The notes: generated by a model from the sequence alone, not told the origin. A DNA stretch of 6,437 nucleotides from Burkholderiales bacterium (GCA_019234745.1 JAFAKZ010000593.1:1-6437); one strand, 5' to 3'. Counted from the first letter of the stretch, positions 1 through 6,400 are shown. Numbers and translations are program-made.

Positions 1-114
1 AAACTCCTCCGTCGATGGCCGCAATGACCGGTCGAAGGTTGGAACGTCAGGCAGCGGCAATGGGCGCCGGTCAACACCCCTTAGCTTGGATAGCATTTCG
101 TCTCGGCTGCTCAT
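1..114 (-). CDS. lutC: LutC, LUD-domain subunit of the L-lactate oxidation complex (partial, 5' end only)
   Basis: The first 38 codons are visible and the gene runs off the left edge. The peptide starts MSSRDEMLSKLRG and continues through a Leu-Pro-Leu-Pro-Asp-Val stretch. This short N-terminal helix followed by a Pro-rich linker is typical of LutC/YkgG proteins, whose LUD domain would lie outside the window. LutC is the third cytoplasmic subunit of LutABC, which oxidises L-lactate to pyruvate. The ATG (114-112) overlaps the TGA of lutB by 4 bp (ATGA). A strong SD, AAGGAG (121-126 on the complement), lies 6 nt upstream, which fixes the start and implies translational coupling to lutB. The identification rests on the short N-terminus plus position after lutA and lutB. 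The fold itself cannot be seen here. Confidence 0.88.
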   Translation of the reverse strand, partial: MSSRDEMLSKLRGVDRRPLPLPDVPTFDRSLRPSTEEF

Positions 115-1484
115 TTCTTGCTCCTTTCGAGAAACCAGTCGCGAAACGTCTGCTTGGGCGCTTCCGGCAGCTCACGCTGCTTGCCCCAGACGTTCAACGG
201 GTTGTAGAGAACTGCCCTGGGCAGCTTGGCGACGGCGGTGTCCGCCACCTCCACCGCGGCGCGGAACAGCTTCGGCGACGATAGAACCTGGCCGGCCACC
301 TTCATGGCGCTCTGCTTCACGAATGGCAACTCGCGTTTCTCGGCGACGATCTGGCGCCACTTGTAAATCTGTTCGTGGATATTGATCTTTACCGGGCAGA
401 CATTGGTGCAGCTGCCGTTCAGCGTCGACGCGAAGGGCAGGAGGCTATACTTCTTCAGGTCGAAGGTCGGATTGATGATGGCGCCGATGGGTCCTGCGTA
501 CACGCCGCCGTAACTCAAGCCGCTGCTGCGCCGGTAGACGGGGCAGGTGTTCATGCACGCCCCGCAGCGGATGCATTTGAGCGAATACCAGAAGTCATCC
601 ATGGCCAGCCGCGCCGAGCGGCCGTTGTCCACCAGCACGTAGTGCAGTTCGCCCCCCGCGCGCGGACCGCGGAAGTGGGAGGTGTACTGCGTAATCGGCG
701 AGCCGAGCGCGCTGCGCGACAGCATGCGGATAAACACGCCCAGATGCTCTAGCTTCGGGATCAGCTTTTCGATGCCGATCGACGCGATGTGCAGGGGCGG
801 TACGTTCGCGCTCAGGTCCGCATTGCCCTCGTTGGTGCACACGGTGATGCCCCCCGTTTCGGCGACGGCGAAGTTGCATCCGGTCATACCCGCATCGGCC
901 TTGAGGATGAGCGGGCGCGTCACCTGCCTTTGCGCTTCGGCGAGCGCGGGAATGCTGCTCTCGTTCGGGTCCGTCCCGATCGTCTTGGCGAACACTTTGG
1001 CCACATCCGTGGCGAGCTTGTGCACGGCGGGCACCACGATGTGCGATGGCATCTCGTTGTCGCGCTGCTGGATCTGCTCACCCAGGTCCGTTTCGACGAC
1101 GGTGATGCCGCGCGCTTCCAAGTAGGGGCGCATCTCGCACTCCTCGGTAAGCATGGACTTGCTCTTGACGAGCAGCTTCGCGCCACGCTCGCTCAATATC
1201 TGGTGCACGATACGGTTATGCTCCTCGGCGTCCTTGGCCCAATGCACGACGACACCGTTGGCAACCGCATTGCGTTCGAACTCTTCGAGGTAGTCCGCCA
1301 AGTGCGTGAGCGTATGCCCTTTGATCGCCGATGCCAGCGAGCGCAGTTCCTCCCATTCGGGAATCCCGTGGACTTCGGTATCGCGGGAAGTACGCAATTC
1401 CCACAGTCGCTTGTCGTGGAATTCGATGTGCTTGGTGTCGCCGACAAACTTCTCGGCTTTCGCTGCGTGGTCAACGCGTTTCAT
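111..1484 (-). CDS. lutB: LutB, iron-sulfur LUD-domain subunit of the L-lactate oxidation complex
   Basis: A 457-residue cytoplasmic protein, within the usual LutB/YkgF length. Residues about 60-290 form the LUD domain; conserved stretches include KSKSMLTEE (108-116), ETDLGE (131-136), GITVCTNEGNA (212-222) and VDNGRS (285-290). A ferredoxin-like part follows, with C304-x2-C307-x2-C310-x3-C314-P and then C359-x3-C363-PVKI. The usual first cysteine of the second motif is Asn356, so the second 4Fe-4S site shows one ligand fewer than the canonical form. A LutB-type C-terminal tail follows and ends near FRDWFLERSKK. LutB is thought to pass electrons during lactate oxidation together with LutA and LutC. 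I chose ATG 1484 because GGAG lies 7 nt upstream and because it overlaps the lutA stop by 4 bp. The frame stays open upstream to 1697, but that part is the shadow of lutA. Confidence 0.95.
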   Translation of the reverse strand: MKRVDHAAKAEKFVGDTKHIEFHDKRLWELRTSRDTEVHGIPEWEELRSLASAIKGHTLTHLADYLEEFERNAVANGVVVHWAKDAEEHNRIVHQILSERGAKLLVKSKSMLTEECEMRPYLEARGITVVETDLGEQIQQRDNEMPSHIVVPAVHKLATDVAKVFAKTIGTDPNESSIPALAEAQRQVTRPLILKADAGMTGCNFAVAETGGITVCTNEGNADLSANVPPLHIASIGIEKLIPKLEHLGVFIRMLSRSALGSPITQYTSHFRGPRAGGELHYVLVDNGRSARLAMDDFWYSLKCIRCGACMNTCPVYRRSSGLSYGGVYAGPIGAIINPTFDLKKYSLLPFASTLNGSCTNVCPVKINIHEQIYKWRQIVAEKRELPFVKQSAMKVAGQVLSSPKLFRAAVEVADTAVAKLPRAVLYNPLNVWGKQRELPEAPKQTFRDWFLERSKK

Positions 1485-2224
1485 GCTCGCGCTCCATTCA
1501 GAATTTGGGCGATGTGGATGAACTTCAGGCCAAGACTCAGCCGGTCCGAACATCCCTTTTGGTGCATCAGGCAGGACGAGTCGGCGGACACGATGTACTC
1601 GGCACCGTGGCGCTGGTGGTCGCGCACTTTGTCGATGCCCATGCGTGCCGATACCGCCGCTTCTGTGACGCAGAATGTGCCACCAAAGCCGCAGCATTCG
1701 TCGGGCCGGTCCGGCGTGATGAACTCGATGCCTTTGACGTGCTTGAGCAAGGCCAGCGGCTTCGAGAAAAACGGCTCCTCGATCTCGGACATCTTGGCCG
1801 TACGCAGCGCGCGCAAAGTGCCACAGCTATTGTGCAGACCAACCCTGTGGGGAAACTCTGCCCATGGGAATTCGCGCACTTCGAGCACGTCGTGCAGAAA
1901 CTCGACCAGCTCATAGGTGTGCGCGCGGACGGCGCGTGCCTGGTGACTCTGCTCGCAGGCGGTCAGGTGGTCACGCACGTGGTGGACGCAGCTGCCGCTG
2001 GGCGACACGACAAAGTCGTAGCCTTGGAAATTGCGGACGAACAATTCCTCGGTCGCCGCAGCTTCCTTCTCGCAACCGCTATTGCCCATGGGTTGGCCGC
2101 AGCACGTCTGGTCGAGCGGGTAGTCGACCTCGCAACCCAGCTTCTCCAGCAGTTCAAGTGTCGCGATACCAACCTCCGGCGAGAAGGCGTTGATAAAGCA
2201 GGGAACGAACAACGCAACCTTCAT
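1481..2224 (-). CDS. lutA: LutA, CCG-domain (cysteine-rich) subunit of the L-lactate oxidation complex
   Basis: A 247-residue cytoplasmic protein with two cysteine-rich CCG domains. The first has C9, then QTCCGQP (39-45), C51 and SGSC (76-79). The second has HNSC (131-134), DECCGFGGTF (176-184+), C185 and DSSC (215-218). The CCG repeats are the heterodisulfide-reductase-type iron-sulfur ligands that define LutA/YkgE and the related GlcF. The single-unit size, without a ferredoxin module, and the lutB neighbour favour LutA over GlcF. It works with LutB and LutC to oxidise L-lactate to pyruvate without flavin. The start MKVALFVPCF is typical of the family. AGAGGAAG is placed just upstream, with AGGA 5 nt from the ATG. 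It begins 36 bp after the stop of the large FUSC gene, and no terminator-like hairpin is evident in that gap, so it is probably co-transcribed with the FUSC genes. Confidence 0.95.
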   Translation of the reverse strand: MKVALFVPCFINAFSPEVGIATLELLEKLGCEVDYPLDQTCCGQPMGNSGCEKEAAATEELFVRNFQGYDFVVSPSGSCVHHVRDHLTACEQSHQARAVRAHTYELVEFLHDVLEVREFPWAEFPHRVGLHNSCGTLRALRTAKMSEIEEPFFSKPLALLKHVKGIEFITPDRPDECCGFGGTFCVTEAAVSARMGIDKVRDHQRHGAEYIVSADSSCLMHQKGCSDRLSLGLKFIHIAQILNGARA

Positions 2225-2260
2225 GATCTTCCTCTCTACTGACTAAGCAAGCTGCAAACC

Positions 2261-4420
2261 TCACGACGCCGCGGCAGATTCCCCGATCAGGGAACCGAGT
2301 CGCCGTGCGCGATGGCCGACGGCCTCTACCTCGTCCGCGATGCATCGCACCGCTTGTTGCAAGGGCTGTGGAAGTGCAGCGGTAGCGACGACCGGGCGTG
2401 TCCCGACGGCAACATCCTCGCGTGCCGAGTGATCCCGGATGGCTTGTGCGCAGTGCTGCATTTCTGCTTCAACGCACCCCGCGAATGCCGTCAGCACGGC
2501 GCTGGAAGTGGCCTCACCTTCCATAGACGACAGCACTTCCAACATTGCCCCGCCCCCCGTGGCGCGGCGGAGTGCCGCGACAATGCGTCGTGCTGCAGCG
2601 GCCTGCTTGACCTGAGCGCTGGGTTCAAACAATGTGCGATGTATCGATTCCTCAGCGGCGTCAATCGCCAGGCAACTCTTTCGCCGTAACGCCTTCAGGC
2701 TGACTCTCGGGCTGTTTCCGTCGCGTGCTGCAACACGAAGGGCGGCCCCCAGGTAATCGGCCTCAGCCTTCATTGCGAGGCCGAGTGCGCTCGCCAACTG
2801 ATGCCTCTCGAACCGAGGCCAAGCGAGAAGCGAGACTCCCGCAGCGATTGCGGCACCGCCAGCGCTGTTCAACAGCCTCGCCAGCGCAAGGTCCACTTCC
2901 GATGATTGCGGCTGGCCCAGCTGCGCGACGATGACAAAGTGCGATGTCAGGAACAGCGTGTACGCCCAGTAGCTGACCGTGCGCCCGGCAAGTGTCCCTA
3001 CTGCCAGCGGCAATATGCATAGGCCAAGCATCAGCGGCGAGTGCACGACGGCACCGATGACCACTGCAAGGACCGCACCCAGCAAGGTTCCTGCAACACG
3101 CTGCGCGGACAGCGTCAGCGTGTTCGCAACCGTCGGCTGCGTCAGGAACAAGGCCGTAAGAATGAGCCAATAGCCGTGATTGGGCTGCGTATGCTGCACC
3201 ACGAAGACAGCGATCACGCAAACCAGCGCAACGCGGAAGCCATGCTGAAACCATAGTGAGCCGGGTTTGAATTCGCGGTAAAGGCGCCCGACGGTTTCCG
3301 CAGCTGCACTCAACAGCGAAATACGCTGCGAGGAATCTCTCGATGCAGCGACGGGCTGTAGGCGCGAAGCCCGCTCAATTGCGAGGTCGGCATTCCGCAA
3401 TGCCGTGACAATCGCAACGGAGTCAGCGTAATAATCGCGTGGCAGGGCCGTGGTTGTGCAGACATCCTCGAAACCGTCGATCCGGGCCCGGAAGCCCCTG
3501 CGTCGCACGTCGAACTCGCACGGCGGTTCGTCGTCAAAGCCGATCGATGACGACGCCATGTCCAGTAAGGATGCCAACTGCTCAAGCGTCAGGGACAGTT
3601 GTGCCGCTTGCCAAAAGTGACTGGATGGCACACGAGACCAGCGGGCAACCAGATCGTCCAGTGCAGCCGCGCAGGCAAGAACCTGCTCCAGCTCTTCAAC
3701 GAGACTGAGTGCTCGCCGCGCTTGCGCATCAAATTCGACCGACGAGGAGCGGCGATAATCGCTTGCCACCTTGCGCACCGTCTCGATGTGCTTGCGTACC
3801 TCGACACGCCAGATGCTGCACGTGTCGGAACGCGGCTCCAGGCGAACCAACTGCTTGGCGAAGCTCCGTACGGTGGTCGCCAGGTCTTCCCAACCGTTGG
3901 CGGCAGCGCGCCTCGCCGCGGCCAAAGGATCGGATTTCCAGAACACCACGCCAAACGCCAGCGCCCAAGCATTGCCATAGAGGAAATAAAGTCCGTAACG
4001 GACAGCATTCTCAGGCGTCGCCACCGGCGACACCAATGAGATCGCGAACGCGGTGACCACGAGCGAGGCACAGCTACCCACGGTGGGACCGAGGCTGGCG
4101 GCGAAGCCGCCTATGAACCCAGCCATGGCTACGAGCACCAACGCGACGGCCGGAATAGTTCCTATCCATGCCGCAAATGCGGATGCCATCGAAGCCAATA
4201 GGCCGAACACGACGCCGTAGAACAAGCGCGTCCTTCTCGCACCGCCGGGATCACAAAAACACGTCCAGAAGGCGGCAATTGCGGACCAGCACAGCAGCGG
4301 ATCGCCGAGCAGCGCCGACGCCATCGCCGGCACGGCACTGATGATGCCACCACGCAATGCGTCGCCGACCATCACCCTGCGCAGCGTACCTCGTGGAAAA
4401 ATAGTAGCCAGCGTAACCAT
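2261..4420 (-). CDS. Large FUSC-family inner-membrane protein (AaeB/YccS-like putative aromatic-acid exporter)
   Basis: A 719-residue protein with the two-cluster layout of the fusaric-acid-resistance and aromatic-acid-exporter superfamily. The first membrane cluster spans about residues 24-161, with Gly/Ala-rich hydrophobic stretches at 24-55, 66-87, 89-130 and 142-161. A soluble, helical and charged region follows (about 162-390), and then a second membrane cluster at about 393-535. That cluster carries the FUSC_2 hallmark: YWLILTALFLTQPT (417-430) followed by RVAGTLLGAVLA (441-452). The last 180 or so residues are soluble and rich in Ala, Arg and Glu. In the family such proteins export hydroxylated aromatic acids or similar weak acids, but the substrate here is unknown. 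ATG 4420 lies 3 bp after the stop of the upstream FUSC gene. AAGGAGG (4430-4436, complement) sits 9 nt before it and overlaps that gene's end, so the two are coupled. No AaeA-type membrane-fusion partner is present. Confidence 0.87.
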   Translation of the reverse strand: MVTLATIFPRGTLRRVMVGDALRGGIISAVPAMASALLGDPLLCWSAIAAFWTCFCDPGGARRTRLFYGVVFGLLASMASAFAAWIGTIPAVALVLVAMAGFIGGFAASLGPTVGSCASLVVTAFAISLVSPVATPENAVRYGLYFLYGNAWALAFGVVFWKSDPLAAARRAAANGWEDLATTVRSFAKQLVRLEPRSDTCSIWRVEVRKHIETVRKVASDYRRSSSVEFDAQARRALSLVEELEQVLACAAALDDLVARWSRVPSSHFWQAAQLSLTLEQLASLLDMASSSIGFDDEPPCEFDVRRRGFRARIDGFEDVCTTTALPRDYYADSVAIVTALRNADLAIERASRLQPVAASRDSSQRISLLSAAAETVGRLYREFKPGSLWFQHGFRVALVCVIAVFVVQHTQPNHGYWLILTALFLTQPTVANTLTLSAQRVAGTLLGAVLAVVIGAVVHSPLMLGLCILPLAVGTLAGRTVSYWAYTLFLTSHFVIVAQLGQPQSSEVDLALARLLNSAGGAAIAAGVSLLAWPRFERHQLASALGLAMKAEADYLGAALRVAARDGNSPRVSLKALRRKSCLAIDAAEESIHRTLFEPSAQVKQAAAARRIVAALRRATGGGAMLEVLSSMEGEATSSAVLTAFAGCVEAEMQHCAQAIRDHSAREDVAVGTRPVVATAALPQPLQQAVRCIADEVEAVGHRARRLGSLIGESAAAS

Positions 4421-4423
4421 GGT

Positions 4424-5062
4424 TTACGCCCTCCTTGCCAAATGGCCATTAGATGTGCTGGTTGTGCTGCGAAGCTGAGCACCTAAGCGATGCGGGGCGC
4501 GGCTCTCAGCAGGATCCGCGGGATGCCACCGCGCGAACATCGTGTGCCGATGCAGGCGCGTGCTGAAGGCGTAAACCAGAGAGTCCAATAGCCAATGTAC
4601 GGCGCCCCCGACGAGCGCACCGAGCATGACTTCATATCCACGATCCAACGCAAAGCCGGTAAACGGTGTGTTGTGGCGCTCGCTCAACAGGACAAGCGGC
4701 GCCGTCCACATGCATACACGCAAATCCGGACGCCACTGGGCGAACAATGCGCACAGGGCGACGGCAATCGCAACCTCCACGGCCTCGCGGCCGTCGGCAA
4801 AGCCAAACGACGCCGCCACACCCGTCGCCACGACGATGCCGATGGCAGTCCCGACAATGCGCGCCGCCAACATGGCATTGGTTTGGCGTAGTTCGTCCTG
4901 CGAGACGATGACCGCAGACATCGCCGCCCACACGGGGAACGGCAGCCCGGCACGGATCGCGAGAATTTGCGCCAGTGTCGCTGCGCCCGTGCAACGTAAG
5001 ACAAAAGCGAGCACGGCTATCGTTGAATCGGCACGCGCTGTCTTGTGCATCGATGTCGACAT
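4424..5062 (-). CDS. Small FUSC-family membrane protein
   Basis: A 212-residue protein with a single FUSC-type membrane unit. Hydrophobic stretches lie at about 15-36, 43-54, 67-89, 94-109, 116-127 and 145-166. The family signature is clear: PVWAAMSAVIVSQ (43-55) followed by RIVGTAIGIVVA (68-79), parallel to RVAGTLLG in the next gene. The last 40 or so residues are polar, His/Arg/Ser-rich and probably disordered. It is the first gene of the operon and ends 3 bp before the large FUSC gene, so the two may work as a pair, although that is inference. An in-frame TTG lies at 5068. I prefer ATG 5062 because AGGGGTGA (5069-5076, complement) is 6 nt upstream of it and would abut the TTG. A later ATG at 5050 is possible but has a poorer site. 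The substrate is unknown. Confidence 0.82.
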   Translation of the reverse strand: MSTSMHKTARADSTIAVLAFVLRCTGAATLAQILAIRAGLPFPVWAAMSAVIVSQDELRQTNAMLAARIVGTAIGIVVATGVAASFGFADGREAVEVAIAVALCALFAQWRPDLRVCMWTAPLVLLSERHNTPFTGFALDRGYEVMLGALVGGAVHWLLDSLVYAFSTRLHRHTMFARWHPADPAESRAPHRLGAQLRSTTSTSNGHLARRA

Positions 5063-5093
5063 GACCAATCACCCCTACAACTCGATGCGGCAA

Positions 5094-5122
5094 ATTGTAT
5101 TTCTTGCAACGGCATGCATAAA
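5094..5122 (-). promoter_or_regulatory. Candidate sigma70 promoter of the FUSC-lut operon
   Basis: Read on the minus strand, TTTATG (5122-5117) is followed after 17 nt by TACAAT (5099-5094). The -10 matches the consensus at five of six positions, and the -35 is poor (three of six). A start near 5087 would give a leader of about 25 nt carrying the AGGGGTGA SD. A poor -35 with a good -10 suits a promoter that needs LysR activation. Prediction by eye only. Confidence 0.4.
5095..5109. promoter_or_regulatory. Candidate LysR-type box, TTG-N9-CAA (contains T-N11-A)
   Basis: TTGTATTTCTTGCAA is an interrupted dyad with TTG and CAA arms. The inner T (5096) and A (5108) are 11 nt apart, the classical T-N11-A spacing of LysR-family sites. 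It overlaps both candidate promoters. Such short boxes occur by chance, so the support comes mainly from its location. Confidence 0.4.
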
Positions 5123-5124
5123 AT
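5095..5124 (+). promoter_or_regulatory. Candidate sigma70 promoter of the LysR gene
   Basis: TTGTAT (5095-5100) is followed after 18 nt by TAAAAT (5119-5124), which would give a start near 5131 and a leader of about 33 nt. Its -35 lies on the operon -10 and its -10 lies on the operon -35. The TTG-N9-CAA box covers its -35, which would fit autorepression. Prediction by eye only. Confidence 0.35.
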
Positions 5125-5132
5125 GAATTGTA

Positions 5133-5149
5133 TGAATCACACGAATTCA
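5133..5149. promoter_or_regulatory. Candidate LysR-type operator, TGAAT-N7-ATTCA
   Basis: A perfect 5-bp inverted repeat (5133-5137 and 5145-5149) around a 7-nt centre, the usual 5-7-5 size of a LysR recognition site. Its centre would lie near -54 from the suggested operon start, close to where LysR activators bind. It lacks a strict T-N11-A pair at the expected symmetry position, so it is less certain. Confidence 0.35.
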
Positions 5150-5163
5150 ATATTGGAATAGCC

Positions 5164-6048
5164 ATGGATCTGCGTGCACTTCGCATGTTTGTTGAAGTCG
5201 TCCGTCAACAGGGTTTTTCGCGCGCTGCAAGTACCGTGTTTGCCACACAACCTACCGTCAGCAAGGCGGTCAAACAGCTGGAAGAAGAGATTGGCTTCTT
5301 GTTGCTGGATCGTATGGTCAGCCCGCCGTCCTTGACCATTGCCGGCGAAGTCGTATTCCGCCGGGCCGTCGCGATGCTCGCCGAACGCGACAGCCTCATC
5401 AGCGAGTTGGCCGAGCTACGCGGACTCCGCCAGGGCGTGTTGCGCATCGGCTTTCCACCCGTTGGCGCAGATGTGCTCTTTGCACCGGTCTTCACCGCCT
5501 ATCGCCGGCGCTATCCGGGGATTGATATCCGTTTGACGGAACAGGGCAGCAAGCGACTAGAAGAACTGATCGTCGATGGCGAACTCGATATTGCCGCGAG
5601 CCTGCTGCCAGTGAGCCAGGAATTTGACTGGCAGGACGTCCGCCGCGAACCGCTGGACTTGCTGGTAGCCCATGACCACCCGCTTGCACGACGAAGTACG
5701 GTGAGCATCGCCGAGTTGCGAGACGTGCCGCTGATTCTCTTCAGCGAAGGATTCGCGTTGAATCCCATTATCCTCGGCGCATGCCGACGGAACGGCTTCG
5801 AGCCGAACATCGCCACGCGCTCGAGTCAGATCAGCTTCATCTTGGAGTTGGTAGCGGGCGGCCTCGGAGTAGGCTTCTTGCCCCGCATGGTTGCCAGTCA
5901 GCGGGAACACGCGGGAGTGCGCAATATTGGCATCACCGACCCGGACCTTGTCTGGCATATTGCCCTGATCTGGCGCCGCGGTGGCTATCTTTCTCACGCT
6001 GCCCAGGCCTGGGTCGAACTGATACGCGAGGCCCACGCCGTGCAGTGA
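5164..6048 (+). CDS. LysR-family transcriptional regulator with CidR-type effector domain
   Basis: A 294-residue protein of standard LysR length. Residues 1-60 form the winged helix-turn-helix: MDLRALRMFVEVV, then GFSRAASTVFATQPTVSKAVKQLE (17-40) and an ending near SLTIAGE. A linker helix (about 61-90) leads to the substrate-binding-like domain (91-290). That domain carries VLRIGFPPVGADVLF (92-106), GELDIAASLLP (139-149), SEGFALN (194-200), ELVAGGLGVGFLP (228-240), and IALIWRRGGYLSHAAQAW near the end. These strongly recall the CidR subgroup as I know it. It diverges from the FUSC-lut operon, so it probably controls that operon and itself. I chose ATG 5164 because family proteins start with MDLRxLRxF; an in-frame TTG at 5128 would add 12 atypical residues. 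No intrinsic terminator is visible after the stop. Confidence 0.93.
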   Translation: MDLRALRMFVEVVRQQGFSRAASTVFATQPTVSKAVKQLEEEIGFLLLDRMVSPPSLTIAGEVVFRRAVAMLAERDSLISELAELRGLRQGVLRIGFPPVGADVLFAPVFTAYRRRYPGIDIRLTEQGSKRLEELIVDGELDIAASLLPVSQEFDWQDVRREPLDLLVAHDHPLARRSTVSIAELRDVPLILFSEGFALNPIILGACRRNGFEPNIATRSSQISFILELVAGGLGVGFLPRMVASQREHAGVRNIGITDPDLVWHIALIWRRGGYLSHAAQAWVELIREAHAVQ

Positions 6049-6280
6049 GGGCTACATCTCGACCAACTCGCGGTGAAGCCAGGTGGCGCCGGCTCCGACG
6101 GAGGCGATCACGGCTTCGAGGCTATCAGCCATAGTAATCGTCCCGACAGTTTACGTCGCAGCACATCGTGCCACTACCGGTTGGCCTGTGGGCGCCGACT
6201 CACGGATAGCGGGATAACAAAGCAATCCGGATCCAACCACACAAGGGTTCACCGTTGCTACCTTACCTCTTCAGCGCACA

Positions 6281-6310
6281 TTGGCAGCATGCAAAATCGC
6301 ATAAAGTAAT
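6281..6310 (+). promoter_or_regulatory. Candidate promoter of the right-edge gene
   Basis: TTGGCA (6281-6286, five of six consensus) is followed after 18 nt by AGTAAT (6305-6310, four of six). A start near 6317 would put the whole inverted repeat at 6350-6400 into the mRNA leader. A second option, TTTATG (6324-6329) with TAGACT (6347-6352), would start transcription inside the repeat. The choice cannot be made by eye. Confidence 0.3.
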
Positions 6311-6335
6311 AAAAAACACATCTTTTATGTTTTTT
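6311..6335. repeat. AT-rich inverted repeat (AAAAAACA / TGTTTTTT)
   Basis: A perfect 8-bp dyad, 6311-6318 with 6328-6335, around a 9-nt centre. An alternative register pairs ACAT (6318-6321) with ATGT (6327-6330). The stem has almost no GC, so it is a poor intrinsic terminator. It may be an operator or a flexible, bent upstream element for the next gene. Confidence 0.45.
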
Positions 6336-6349
6336 GGGAATTTAACTAG

Positions 6350-6400
6350 ACTCCGTCTCGACGGCTGCACAAGGGGTGCGGCGCCACTACCAGACGGAGT
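6350..6400 (+). promoter_or_regulatory. Leader stem-loop that pairs with the Shine-Dalgarno of the next gene
   Basis: ACTCCGTCT (6350-6358) is a perfect reverse complement of AGACGGAGT (6392-6400). The right arm contains GGAG (6396-6399), the SD of the gene starting at 6406. Between the arms a second stem can form: 6364-6370 with 6376-6382, seven pairs including one G-U, with the five-base loop AAGGG. If transcribed, the leader would fold into a two-part hairpin that hides the ribosome site. The repeats are seen directly; the regulatory role is inference. Confidence 0.55.

Larger units (their letters stand above)
5063..5163. promoter_or_regulatory. Divergent control region between the FUSC-lut operon and the LysR gene
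   Basis: A 101-bp gap, AT-rich against its GC-rich surroundings, between two divergent start codons. This is the standard place for LysR-type operators. It holds two direct copies of AATTGTAT (5093-5100 and 5126-5133), a TTG-N9-CAA box, and a TGAAT-N7-ATTCA inverted repeat. Candidate promoters for both directions overlap inside it. The operon leader ends with the AGGGGTGA SD (5069-5076). The lysR side has only a weak TTGGAA about 6 nt before its ATG. Confidence 0.75.

Noticed and set aside
1485..1697. A 71-residue N-terminal extension of LutB
   Set aside because: It overlaps the C-terminal part of lutA, is rich in Arg/Pro/His and unlike LutB. ATG 1484 has an SD and the typical ATGA overlap.
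789..1916. Long plus-strand open frame of 375 codons opposite lutB and lutA
   Set aside because: It lies wholly antisense to two clearly identified genes and shows no recognisable domain. Long antisense frames are common in GC-rich coding DNA.
1331..2242. Plus-strand open frame of 303 codons opposite lutA
   Set aside because: It is the mirror of lutA on the other strand, with a low-complexity Ala/Val/Arg composition and no family match that I recognise.
4632..5186. Minus-strand open frame of 184 codons across the first FUSC gene and the divergent promoter
   Set aside because: It is out of frame with the FUSC gene, Cys/Arg-rich, and runs through the lysR start and the control region. It is a shadow frame.
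6086..6103. Short CTCC-GAC-GGAG hairpin after lysR as a terminator
   Set aside because: The stem has only four pairs and no T-run follows, so it does not meet the pattern of an intrinsic terminator.
6052..6132. 26-codon minus-strand ORF starting MADSLEAVIASV, possibly a gene remnant
   Set aside because: It is protein-like in composition, but it is too short, has no clear ribosome site and matches no family I can name. A protein search of the flanking frames would be needed to support a pseudogene.
6073..6309. Plus-strand open frame of 78 codons after lysR
   Set aside because: Ser/Arg/His-rich composition, no SD, no domain, and it ends within the AT-rich promoter region of the next gene.
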